Source: Bacteroidales bacterium UBA4772
GTDB taxonomy: Bacteria > Bacteroidota > Bacteroidia > Bacteroidales > VadinHA17
Length of the DNA: 64,000 nucleotides
Reading direction: 5' to 3'
NCBI GenBank assembly: GCA_002403305.1
Contig: DHHM01000022.1
Coordinates: 184,641-248,640, forward strand
Shown piece by piece: positions 26,982 to 35,406 of this stretch (position 1 is the stretch's first letter; each line of letters begins with the position of its first letter). The position numbers were made by a program, and so were the translations under genes. A model generated the notes under the pieces. That model saw nothing but the letters and a program-made list of their open reading frames with translations, did not search any database and was not told the origin of the DNA.

Positions 26982-29321
26982 ATGAGGAATAAGAAATTCC
27001 GGAAAGGCATAATCTGGTTCTGGGTGGCAGTATCCGTGCCGGCAGTTTTGCTGGTGGCACTGTTTTTACTTATCACGGCAGGCAAGCTGGGTCCTCTTCC
27101 CTCTTTCGAGGAGCTTGAGAACCCTGATAACAGTCTTGCTGCCGAGGTCTACTCCGAAGATAACGTGCTCCTCGGCAAGTTTTATATTCAGAACCGCACC
27201 TGGACGGACTACGAGAATATTTCACCCTATGTTGTTGATGCACTGATAGCCACCGAGGACATCAGGTTTTACAGGCACTCCGGCATTGATTTCAGGGGGC
27301 TGGCCAGGGTGCTTGTCAAGACAATAATTTTAGGTCAGAACACCGGCGGGGGCAGTACCATCACCCAGCAGCTCGCCAAGAACCTGTTTCTTCCCAGGGA
27401 TCTCTCAAATGACCCGGCCATTGTCAGGGGTGCCAAACTGGCCGTTGCCAAGTTCAAGGAGTGGCAGACGGCGGTGAGGCTTGAGAGGAGCTATACCAAA
27501 GAAGAGATCATCACAATGTATCTGAATGTATTTGACTTCCTGTACAATGCAGTGGGAATCAACTCAGCGTCACGCATCTATTTCAATACCACGCCCGACT
27601 CGCTGAACATAGAACAGTCGGCCATGCTTGTGGGTATGCTCAAGAACTCAATCGTCTACAACCCGCTGCACAATGAGGAGAGCGCGCTCAGCAGGCGCAA
27701 TGTGGTGATATCTCAGATGGAGCGCTACGGTTATCTTTCGCGCGATGTGGCCGACTCGGTAAAGGCGCTTCCCCTGGGTATAGACCTGCGCAGAGACAGC
27801 CACAACACGGGTCTGGCTACCTATTTCAGGGAGTATATACGCACTACCATGATCAGGTACGAGCCTGAGCGCAACATGTTCTACTCCGACGATCAGTATG
27901 AGGATGCACTCTGGCGCTGGGAGAATGACCCGCTTTACGGGTGGTGCAGGAAAAACAAGAAGCCTGACGGCAGCAACTACAACCTCTACCGTGACGGGCT
28001 GAGGATATATACAACCCTAAACTCAAAGATGCAGGGCTATGCCGAAGAGGCACTCAGGGAGCATCTCTCGCAGAATCTTCAGCCGGTGTTCAACCAGAGG
28101 GCAAAGGGCTACAGGAACCCTCCCTACTCCAATGACCTCAACTCGTCACAGGTAAAACAGCTCATCAACAGGTCGGTCAGGCAGAGTGACAGGTATCAGA
28201 ACATGAGGCGTGCCGGCATACCGGAAGACTCAATCACCCTGGCCTTCAACACCCCCATTCCCATGAAGCTCTTCTCGTGGGAGGGCGAGCGGGATACCTT
28301 GATGACACCCCTGGATTCAATCTGGTATTACAAGTTCTTCGTCAGGTCGTCATTCATGGCTATGGATCCTCACACGGGTCATGTGAAGGCATATGTCGGG
28401 GGGCCCGACTTCCGATATTTCAAATACGATGCTGTCACCCAGCAGAAGAAGCAGGTAGGCTCAACCATTAAGCCTTTCCTCTACACCCTGGCGATGCAGG
28501 ACGGATACTCGCCCTGTTTTGAGGTGGAAAACATCGCCCGCTCGTTTGATGTCAATGACTCAATCTGGATCCCCCGCAGCTCCGGCCCTGTTGACTATCA
28601 TGGCAGGATGGTTACTCTCAAGTGGGGGCTGGCGCAGTCAGAGAACTACATTTCTGCCTGGCTGATGAAGCAGTTCTCACCCCAGGCTGTCGTTGACCTG
28701 ATGCACCGGATGGGCATAAGGAGCTTCATCGACCCCGTTTTCTCAATCTTCCTCGGCACCTCTGACCTGTCGCTCGAGGAGATGGTGGGGGCGTACGGCA
28801 CCTTTGCCAACAAGGGGGTCTACACCCGGCCTCTCTATGTGACACGCATTGAAGACAGGAACGGCAATGTCATCTCCACATTCTCTCCCTTCATTGATGA
28901 GGTGATAAGCGAGGAGGATGCCTTTCTGATGACCTCTCTCCTGCAGGGAGTCGTCAATTCAGGAACGGCGCTCAGGATGCGTCTCACCTATAAGCTGAAC
29001 AACCAGATGGGGGGCAAGACGGGAACCACGCAGAACCACTCCAACGGATGGTACATGGGGGTCATGCCTGACCTGGTGGCGGGTGTATGGACCGGATGGG
29101 AAGACCAGGCCATTCATTTCGAGGATCTGTCACTGGGGCAGGGTGCCAATATGGCACTGCCGGTGCTTGGTATCTTCCTGCAGAAGCTCTTTGCCGATGA
29201 AGGTTTTGCTCCCTATGGAGAGTCTGTCTTTGAGTCTCCCTCCAATTTCAATGTTGAGCTCGACTGTGACCTTGTCAGGGAGCAACAGCAGGGCAATTCT
29301 CTCCGGCAGCGCGAATTCTGA
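26982..29321 (+). CDS. Bifunctional penicillin-binding protein 1A
   Basis: A 779-residue class A PBP: N-terminal membrane anchor (residues 11-34), a glycosyltransferase-51 domain (EDIRFYRHSGIDFRG with the catalytic Glu, then GGSTITQQLAKNLF) and a transpeptidase domain (STIK near residue 492, SEN near 550, KTGT near 677). It polymerises and cross-links peptidoglycan on the outer face of the inner membrane. It is divergent from topA; the 112-base gap shows no clear TANNTTTG on the plus strand. Confidence 0.95.
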   Translation: MRNKKFRKGIIWFWVAVSVPAVLLVALFLLITAGKLGPLPSFEELENPDNSLAAEVYSEDNVLLGKFYIQNRTWTDYENISPYVVDALIATEDIRFYRHSGIDFRGLARVLVKTIILGQNTGGGSTITQQLAKNLFLPRDLSNDPAIVRGAKLAVAKFKEWQTAVRLERSYTKEEIITMYLNVFDFLYNAVGINSASRIYFNTTPDSLNIEQSAMLVGMLKNSIVYNPLHNEESALSRRNVVISQMERYGYLSRDVADSVKALPLGIDLRRDSHNTGLATYFREYIRTTMIRYEPERNMFYSDDQYEDALWRWENDPLYGWCRKNKKPDGSNYNLYRDGLRIYTTLNSKMQGYAEEALREHLSQNLQPVFNQRAKGYRNPPYSNDLNSSQVKQLINRSVRQSDRYQNMRRAGIPEDSITLAFNTPIPMKLFSWEGERDTLMTPLDSIWYYKFFVRSSFMAMDPHTGHVKAYVGGPDFRYFKYDAVTQQKKQVGSTIKPFLYTLAMQDGYSPCFEVENIARSFDVNDSIWIPRSSGPVDYHGRMVTLKWGLAQSENYISAWLMKQFSPQAVVDLMHRMGIRSFIDPVFSIFLGTSDLSLEEMVGAYGTFANKGVYTRPLYVTRIEDRNGNVISTFSPFIDEVISEEDAFLMTSLLQGVVNSGTALRMRLTYKLNNQMGGKTGTTQNHSNGWYMGVMPDLVAGVWTGWEDQAIHFEDLSLGQGANMALPVLGIFLQKLFADEGFAPYGESVFESPSNFNVELDCDLVREQQQGNSLRQREF

Positions 29322-29401
29322 TATCCGGTAGCAGCAGCAGGGCAGTTACGGGCAGGTGACCGCAGCTGCCAGCATCCCGTTCCAGGGTGTGAACAGTTAT
29401 C

Positions 29402-30754
29402 TCAGGAGAAGAGCAGCCTGACGAGTCCTTCCACCTTGTACACCTTTGATATCTCCAGTCCGGGCTGTTCCCTGATGCTTTTATGATATCCGGAGATCAC
29501 TATCTGTTCAAAACCCATGCGTGAGGCTTCCATTATTCGTTGTTCTATCCGTGCCACCGGCCTTATCTCGCCTGAGAGTCCTACCTCTCCTGCGAATGCC
29601 GTCTGCTGCCCGACGGGTGCGTCGAGGTTGGAGGAGAGCACCGAGCTCACGACGGCCAGGTCTATGGCAGGGTCGCTCACCTTCAGTCCGCCGGCAATGT
29701 TCAGGAAGACATCCTTAACGGCGAGTCTGAAACCGGCTCTCTTCTCGAGCACGGCCAGAAGCATATTCAGCCTGCGTGTGTCAAAGCCGGTGGTGCTTCT
29801 CTGCGGAGTGCCGTAGACGGCGCTGCTGACCAGCGCCTGTGTCTCTATCATGAATGGCCTGAGTCCGTCGACGGTGGCGGCGATGGAGACGCCGCTGGCA
29901 GGATCGCGGTCGCGGCGTATGAACAGCTCCGAGGGGTCTGTCACCTCGCGCAGGCCCCCGGAGCCCATCTCGAAGATGCCTATCTCGGCGGTGGAGCCGA
30001 AGCGGTTCTTGACGGGCCGCAGTATACGGAAGAGGTAGTTGCCGTCACCCTCGAACTGCAGTACCACGTCAACGATATGCTCAAGCACCTTGGGTCCGGC
30101 CAGGGAGCCGTCCTTGGTGATGTGCCCTATCAGTATCACCGGTACGCCTGACTCCTTGGCATATCGCAGCAGCATGGCGGCGCACTCCCGCACCTGTGAC
30201 ACTGACCCTGCCGATGATTCAAGCACGGAGGAGCTGAGGGTCTGTATCGAGTCTATTATCAGCAGCTCAGGCTTGATGGCGCCTGCCTGTACTATCACGC
30301 TCTCCAGCTCCGTCTCATTGTAGATAAAGCAGGCATCGTTTTTGCCCTCCAGTCTCCTGGCACGGAGCTTGACCTGTCCTTCGCTCTCCTCGCCGGAGAC
30401 ATAGAGTACTCTTCTTCCTTCGGTTGCCAGTGCTATCTGCAGTGCGAGAGTCGACTTGCCTATGCCGGGCTCGCCACCCATGAGTATCAGTGATCCCCTG
30501 ACCATCCCCCCTCCCAGGATGCGGTCTGTCTCACCTATACCCGAGGTTATGCGGTCACTGTCGTTCACCTCTATGCCTGACAGCAGCTCGGGCTTACGAC
30601 GCGGTGTGTCCCTGGCTGCGCCGGGGCTGGGAGATAGGGTTATCAGCTCTTCACGGTAGGTGTTCCACTCCTTGCATACGGGGCAGTGGCCTATCCATTT
30701 GGGTGACTCGGCGCCACAGTTCTGGCACACGTAGACAGATTTGTTTTTTGCCAT
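29402..30754 (-). CDS. radA: DNA repair protein RadA
   Basis: A 450-residue RecA-like ATPase that promotes branch migration in recombination. The N-terminal zinc finger is CQNCGAESPKWIGHCPVC (residues 10-27), Walker A GEPGIGKSTLALQ is near residue 93, the RadA-specific KNRFG is near 251, and a Lon-protease-like C-terminal domain follows. All hallmarks are intact. The neighbouring PBP gene converges on it across an 80-base gap without an obvious terminator. Confidence 0.96.
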   Translation of the reverse strand: MAKNKSVYVCQNCGAESPKWIGHCPVCKEWNTYREELITLSPSPGAARDTPRRKPELLSGIEVNDSDRITSGIGETDRILGGGMVRGSLILMGGEPGIGKSTLALQIALATEGRRVLYVSGEESEGQVKLRARRLEGKNDACFIYNETELESVIVQAGAIKPELLIIDSIQTLSSSVLESSAGSVSQVRECAAMLLRYAKESGVPVILIGHITKDGSLAGPKVLEHIVDVVLQFEGDGNYLFRILRPVKNRFGSTAEIGIFEMGSGGLREVTDPSELFIRRDRDPASGVSIAATVDGLRPFMIETQALVSSAVYGTPQRSTTGFDTRRLNMLLAVLEKRAGFRLAVKDVFLNIAGGLKVSDPAIDLAVVSSVLSSNLDAPVGQQTAFAGEVGLSGEIRPVARIEQRIMEASRMGFEQIVISGYHKSIREQPGLEISKVYKVEGLVRLLFS

Positions 30755-30778
30755 CGGGGAAGAGGATTATGCAACAGG

Positions 30779-30786
30779 CAAATTTA
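30779..30786 (-). promoter_or_regulatory. -7 box for radA
   Basis: The minus strand reads TAAATTTG, an exact TANNTTTG match, 24 bases upstream of the radA start in the short gap after the flippase-like gene. No -33 element is seen. Confidence 0.4.
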
Positions 30787-30800
30787 CTAAAAGCAACGGA

Positions 30801-31838
30801 TCAGTTTGCCTTGTCTATGACTGTTGAGGGCAAAATCTTTCCTCCTCTTTTTCCGAAGAGGGCAAAGAAGGAAATTGCTCCCAGGAGGGCGATGAATACA
30901 AGCTGCGACTCATGTGACAGAGTGGCAAAGGCCAGCCCTTCATGCAGCGGGATGCCGTAGGCAACAAGAAGGCCTCTGGAGACTATCCAGTGAAAAGCTC
31001 CCAGGCCGCTCTGCACGGGAGCAGCCATGCCGAAGCTGCCAACGACAAGCACGAACAGAGCGCCATCCAGCCCCAGCGCAGCGGTGGAATCGAGGCACAG
31101 AAGGGGGAAGTATGTCATCAGCAGGTACACGACCCACAAAAGGATAGTGTAAAGAATGAATTCCCACCTCTTCCTGAGTTTTGCTATCGACTTCAGCCCG
31201 TCAATGATGCCGTCGGCAAACTGATACAGCTTTTTGAAAATGGGCTTGTCAGAGAGCTTCTTCCTCAGTGTAATGTAGAGGACGACCACCAGTATTATGG
31301 ATGCAAGGAGGAGCACCAGAACCAGGGTAACGGAAATGGCAGAGGATGAAAGTTTTGCGCCGAGGGGTGCAACGACGTTTTCGGAGAGGAAGCTGCCTGC
31401 GGTGGTACTGCCGGCTATCAGTGTGAGCCCCAGCAGGGCAACCACTGTAAGCACATCGACGGTTCTCTCAACCAGCATTGTTCCGACCAGCCTGTCGAAG
31501 GGTATCTTCTCGCGTTCACTCAGGGCGGCACATTTTGTCACCTCACCCAGCCGGGGGAAGATCAGGTTGGCCAGGTAACCGGTAGCGACAGCATGGTAGA
31601 CATTGATAAGCCGGCCCCTGTGGCCCAGGGGTTCAATGAGCAGGTTCCACCGGTGTGCCCTGATGAAGAAGGAGAGCAGGGTCATGGCGGCGGCAGGCAG
31701 CAGCCACAGGTAGTCGGCCTTGCGCAGTATAGCCCACAGGTCACGGAATCCGATGTCGCGGAATGAGAGCCACAGAAGCAGCATAGCCATGGCAAGAAAG
31801 ACAATGGCTCGCAGAGTTTGCTTAAGCCCTTTCTTCAA
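30801..31838 (-). CDS. Lysylphosphatidylglycerol-synthase-like flippase-domain membrane protein
   Basis: A 345-residue protein with about eight hydrophobic segments of the UPF0104/LPG-synthase transmembrane family (AglD/YbhN-like). The family-typical ATGYLANLIFPRLGEVTKCAAL stretch, with an RxGE element, is near residue 95. It has no catalytic LPG-synthase domain, so it may move a lipid or lipid-linked sugar, which is an inference. It follows panD by two bases and probably shares its transcript. Confidence 0.82.
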   Translation of the reverse strand: MKKGLKQTLRAIVFLAMAMLLLWLSFRDIGFRDLWAILRKADYLWLLPAAAMTLLSFFIRAHRWNLLIEPLGHRGRLINVYHAVATGYLANLIFPRLGEVTKCAALSEREKIPFDRLVGTMLVERTVDVLTVVALLGLTLIAGSTTAGSFLSENVVAPLGAKLSSSAISVTLVLVLLLASIILVVVLYITLRKKLSDKPIFKKLYQFADGIIDGLKSIAKLRKRWEFILYTILLWVVYLLMTYFPLLCLDSTAALGLDGALFVLVVGSFGMAAPVQSGLGAFHWIVSRGLLVAYGIPLHEGLAFATLSHESQLVFIALLGAISFFALFGKRGGKILPSTVIDKAN

Positions 31839-31840
31839 CT

Positions 31841-32191
31841 TCAGACGAGTTTGTTGGTGGAGGTATCGGGAATAAGGATGTGTGGCCTGAATGTTCTGGC
31901 TTCTTCAAAGTCCATCATGGCATATGACATGATTATGATTACGTCACCCACCGATGCTTTGCGTGCTGCGGGCCCGTTAAGGCAGATCTCACCCGTACCC
32001 CTTTGGCCCGTAATGACGTATGTGTCGAGCCTTTCACCGTTATTCCTGTTAAGCACCGTGACCTTCTCGTTCTCAATCAGGTTTGCAGCATCCATCAGAT
32101 CCTCATCGATGGTGATGCTGCCCACATAATTGAGATCAGCACCGGTGACGGTAACGTTATGTATTTTCGATTTGAGAACTTCTATCATCAT
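31841..32191 (-). CDS. panD: Aspartate 1-decarboxylase
   Basis: A 116-residue pyruvoyl enzyme making beta-alanine from aspartate for pantothenate. The self-processing site is the Gly-Ser in YVGSITID (residues 22-29), and the Tyr and Asn of GERLDTYVITGQ and NGPAARK fit the family. Start at the first ATG of MMIEVLKSKIH, the usual Bacteroidota opening. It lies next to panC, which makes pantothenate from the product, with its own promoter in the short gap. Confidence 0.94.
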   Translation of the reverse strand: MMIEVLKSKIHNVTVTGADLNYVGSITIDEDLMDAANLIENEKVTVLNRNNGERLDTYVITGQRGTGEICLNGPAARKASVGDVIIIMSYAMMDFEEARTFRPHILIPDTSTNKLV

Positions 32192-32221
32192 GGTTGTCCG
32201 GAATGTGTTGTTTCCTTGCTG

Positions 32222-32252
32222 CAAAGATACACAACCTTATCTTTCAGCGCAA
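32222..32252 (-). promoter_or_regulatory. Promoter of panD
   Basis: The minus strand reads TTG (32250-32252), 20 bases, then TATCTTTG (32222-32229): a full Bacteroidota-type promoter with an exact -7 box and right spacing. Its -33 element overlaps the 3' end of panC. Confidence 0.6.
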
Positions 32253-33101
32253 CATGATCTCAATATTGTCAATCAGTCTCACCTCCCCTGCCCACAGAGC
32301 TATGCAGCCGTAGTATCTTTTTTCGGGTGACATCTCCCATACCGATGATACCGTTTTGAGCGTTTTATCCTCCACGATTTCAAAGTATTCAAGCCTGAAG
32401 TCGGGGATCATGTTAATCCTGTCAGCCACAAAATCCTTTATCTCTGACGGTTCAAAATCGGAAGCCATTGCTGCAGCGGCGATGAGTGTTCTGTATATCT
32501 CGCCTGCTCTCTCACGGTGGCGGGGCAGCAGCCGTTTGTTGCGGCTGCTCATAGCCAGGCCGTCGCTCTCCCTCACAATGGGGCAGGCGATGATCTCAAT
32601 CTTCGGATAGTGACGGCGTGCCAGCTCCCTGATTATCGTGAGCTGCTGGTAATCTTTCTGCCCGAAGAAGGCTGCCGAGGGCCTGACGATGTCAAACAGT
32701 CTTGAGACCACCTGTGCCACGCCGTTGAAATGGCGGGGTCTGTGGGCTCCCTCCATCACCTCCCCTATCTCACCGAAATCGAATACCCGGGTATCAGGTT
32801 CGGGATATATCTCCTCCACCGAAGGGGTAAAGACAAAATCATTCTCCCTCAGTACCTCGGAGAGCATCTGCAGGTCAGCCTCGGGGGTGCGCGGGTATTT
32901 GGCCAGGTCTTCAGGGTCATTGAACTGCGTGGGGTTGACGAAGATGCTTACGGCAACCATGCGGCAGCACTCCGCCGCTGGCCTGACAAGTGACAGGTGG
33001 CCTTCATGGAGGGCTCCCATGGTAGTCACAATCCCGGGCTGCCTCAGTTCATGAATCCTGTAGTGTTCCCTGATCTCCTTGCCTGTTGCAAATACCTTCA
33101 T
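32244..33101 (-). CDS. panC: Pantothenate synthetase
   Basis: A 285-residue ATP-dependent ligase joining pantoate and beta-alanine. The nucleotide-binding TMGALHEGHLSLV (HxGH type) is at residues 27-39. The FGQKDYQQLTIIRELAR stretch near 148 and the SSRNKRL near 185 are family motifs. The length is normal. With panD downstream it forms a two-gene vitamin B5 cluster; panB is absent here. Confidence 0.95.
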   Translation of the reverse strand: MKVFATGKEIREHYRIHELRQPGIVTTMGALHEGHLSLVRPAAECCRMVAVSIFVNPTQFNDPEDLAKYPRTPEADLQMLSEVLRENDFVFTPSVEEIYPEPDTRVFDFGEIGEVMEGAHRPRHFNGVAQVVSRLFDIVRPSAAFFGQKDYQQLTIIRELARRHYPKIEIIACPIVRESDGLAMSSRNKRLLPRHRERAGEIYRTLIAAAAMASDFEPSEIKDFVADRINMIPDFRLEYFEIVEDKTLKTVSSVWEMSPEKRYYGCIALWAGEVRLIDNIEIMLR

Positions 33102-33202
33102 TGCATCAAGTTATTGGTCAGAGTCCTGTTTCCGCAGAGGAGAAGGACGGTTATTTCAATGCAAAATAACACCATTTTCCCGGTAACCTGTTGAAATTAA
33201 GC

Positions 33203-33236
33203 TTTGAAATTAATTCTATTTTTTTTATTATCTTTG
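33203..33236 (+). promoter_or_regulatory. Promoter of the starch-synthase-like gene
   Basis: TTTG (33203-33206), 22 bases, then TATCTTTG (33229-33236), 36 bases before the ATG. The -7 box is exact; the spacer is one base longer than the usual 19-21. An in-frame TTG at 33204 lies inside this promoter and is not the start. Confidence 0.55.
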
Positions 33237-33272
33237 CACTTTGACAAAATCAAGGTACATCGGGAGGTTTTA

Positions 33273-34097
33273 ATGCAAAGCAGAAGGGTATTGTTTGTTT
33301 CACAGGAGATCATGCCTTATCTTGGTGAGACAAAACTATCAAGGATCAGCCGTGATCTGCCGCAGGGCATACAGGAAAGGGGGAGGGAGATCAGGACGTT
33401 TATGCCCCGATATGGATCGATAAATGAGCGGAGAAACCAGCTGCATGAGGTTATCCGCCTATCGGGGATGAATCTTATTATTGATGACACTGACCATCCG
33501 CTTATAATTAAGGTGGCTTCTATCCAGTCTGCAAGAATGCAGGTCTATTTCATTGACAATGAAGACTACTTTCACCGCAAGCATACAGTGGCTGATGCCG
33601 CCGGCAAAGAGTATGAGGACAATGATGAGAGAGCCATCTTCTTCGCCCGCGGCGTCATCGAGACGGTAAGAAAGCTTCGGTGGAGCCCTGATATAGTGCA
33701 CTGCCACGGATGGCTCACCGCACTTGTGCCGCTCTATCTGCGTCAGCTCTATTCGGATGACCCCGTTTTCAGCAAGCTTAAAAGCATCTACTCAGTATAC
33801 AACAACGGTTTCAAAACACCCCTGAAGCCGGGCCTGACAGGTAAACTTGAAGCTGACGGCATTGAGAGCAGTGCTTTGGATGTTATAAGAGAGAGTGCTG
33901 ATTACATCAGTCTCACCAGGCTGGCTGCAGAGAATTCTGACGGTATTATCATAGGCTGTGACAGGATAGATGGGCAGGTCATGAAAGAGCTAACAGGTCT
34001 GGGGAAACCGATGCTTGAGTACCAGGGTGAGGAAAATTATATTGATGCTTACAATGAGTTTTATGACAAACTATTGCCGGACACCAAAAAACAGTAG
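33273..34097 (+). CDS. Single-domain starch/glycogen synthase-like protein
   Basis: A 274-residue protein equivalent only to the N-terminal Rossmann half of GT5 glycogen synthases. The region RRVLFVSQEIMPYLGETKLSRI corresponds to the start of the family, but the ADP-glucose-binding K-x-G-G-L motif is replaced by TKLSR. The VHCHGWLTALVP segment is preserved. The C-terminal donor-binding domain is missing. Catalytic activity is doubtful. Proteins like this beside panC are a recurring Bacteroidota arrangement. Confidence 0.75.
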   Translation: MQSRRVLFVSQEIMPYLGETKLSRISRDLPQGIQERGREIRTFMPRYGSINERRNQLHEVIRLSGMNLIIDDTDHPLIIKVASIQSARMQVYFIDNEDYFHRKHTVADAAGKEYEDNDERAIFFARGVIETVRKLRWSPDIVHCHGWLTALVPLYLRQLYSDDPVFSKLKSIYSVYNNGFKTPLKPGLTGKLEADGIESSALDVIRESADYISLTRLAAENSDGIIIGCDRIDGQVMKELTGLGKPMLEYQGEENYIDAYNEFYDKLLPDTKKQ

Positions 34098-35361
34098 AGA
34101 TAACGGCATTACGACCGTATTTCTGAAATATATATTTCCGCTTCTTGTATTTCCTGCTCTGATATTTTCGTCGTGTGCAGAGGACCCGACCAGGATCGGG
34201 ATCGGCCTGCTGCCTGATGACGATTTCATTGATGTATATGCCACAGACACAATAGCGGTCAAAGCCTATACGATGTACAATGAGCTGTCTCTCTCATCTG
34301 ACAGTACCAAGATGATTGCCGGGGGTGTCTACGACGAATATTTCGGATCTACATACTGTGACTTCGTCACGCAGCTCAGGCTGATGGACTCATTGCGCAA
34401 GTCAGCCATTAACATTGACTCGGTCTTCATCACCTTCTATGCTTCAAAGGTCTCGGGCGACACTGCAGCATTGCACTACCTGAGGCTCTATGAGACGGGC
34501 ACCGAGCTCACCGACCCGGATGTCTATTATTCAGGTCAGGATCCGGACACGATCACCTTCCTGGGTGAGTACCCCATGCCGGTGCTTAAGGCTGACTCCC
34601 TCTATTCAGTCAGGCTTAACAATTCAGTTGCGGAGTACCTGTTAAGGGATACCGCCCGGTTTCGCCCTGCCACCAACTTTTACAAGGAGTTCTTCAAGGG
34701 CCTCTGGTTTGGGATACGGAGTGAAACCAACCCGGTGCTTATAACCCTCAATGCGGCCGACAACGCTCTTGCCATCTCGGTATATTATCATGATGATGAA
34801 GATGTCAAACGCTCATACTTCTTTGTTGCCACCGAGAGGGCGGTGAATTACAACAGGTTCACCCATGACCGCACTACCGCCGATCCTGAGAAGGAGGTGA
34901 AGCATGTCAACGATTTTGTGCTTGATACTGCCGTATACCTGCAGACCTACTCAGGGGTATATGCCCGTCTCGAAATGCCATCGCTTGCCTCATTCAGGGG
35001 AACACAACGGATTGCCGTCAACAAGGCAAGAATCTACGCACCGGTGCATCTTGACGGAGAGACCTATACCGAGGAGGAGATGCCCGGACAGATTTACCTG
35101 AGGTACCGCGACAGTGAAGGCCGGGAGCTTCTGGTGCCTGACCTGCTGCACGACATCAGTTTTCTGGACGGCAGGTATGACATTACCGGCGGTTACTACA
35201 AATTCAATATTACAACATTTGTTCAGCAGTACCTGGAAGGAATGGTGGAAAACCCATCCGTTGAGCTCTTCTTCCCCCTCTCAGCTGATAAAAATGTGAT
35301 CTTCAGGGCTAACGGAAACGAGCCTGCCATCAGATTCGAGTTTGCATACACAATATATTGA
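34063..35361 (+). CDS. DUF4270 lipoprotein
   Basis: A 432-residue lipoprotein (signal ending ALIFSSC, lipid cysteine 38) with a mostly beta body of the Bacteroidota-specific DUF4270 family. The conserved opening GIGLLPDDDFIDVYATDT is followed by SLRKSAINIDSVFITF. The location is probably the outer membrane or periplasm and the function is unknown. The chosen ATG overlaps the 3' end of the preceding gene by 35 bases in another frame, so the two are coupled; ATGs further upstream in the frame also exist. Confidence 0.8.
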   Translation: MTNYCRTPKNSRDNGITTVFLKYIFPLLVFPALIFSSCAEDPTRIGIGLLPDDDFIDVYATDTIAVKAYTMYNELSLSSDSTKMIAGGVYDEYFGSTYCDFVTQLRLMDSLRKSAINIDSVFITFYASKVSGDTAALHYLRLYETGTELTDPDVYYSGQDPDTITFLGEYPMPVLKADSLYSVRLNNSVAEYLLRDTARFRPATNFYKEFFKGLWFGIRSETNPVLITLNAADNALAISVYYHDDEDVKRSYFFVATERAVNYNRFTHDRTTADPEKEVKHVNDFVLDTAVYLQTYSGVYARLEMPSLASFRGTQRIAVNKARIYAPVHLDGETYTEEEMPGQIYLRYRDSEGRELLVPDLLHDISFLDGRYDITGGYYKFNITTFVQQYLEGMVENPSVELFFPLSADKNVIFRANGNEPAIRFEFAYTIY

Positions 35362-35406
35362 TTAACCATAAGTTAAATCTTAGTTAACTTATCCGGAAAT
35401 CATTTT

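Noticed and set aside
35380..35406. glmS ribozyme upstream of glmS
   Set aside because: The gap to the DUF4270 stop is only 45 bases, too short for the ribozyme, and no core motif is seen.
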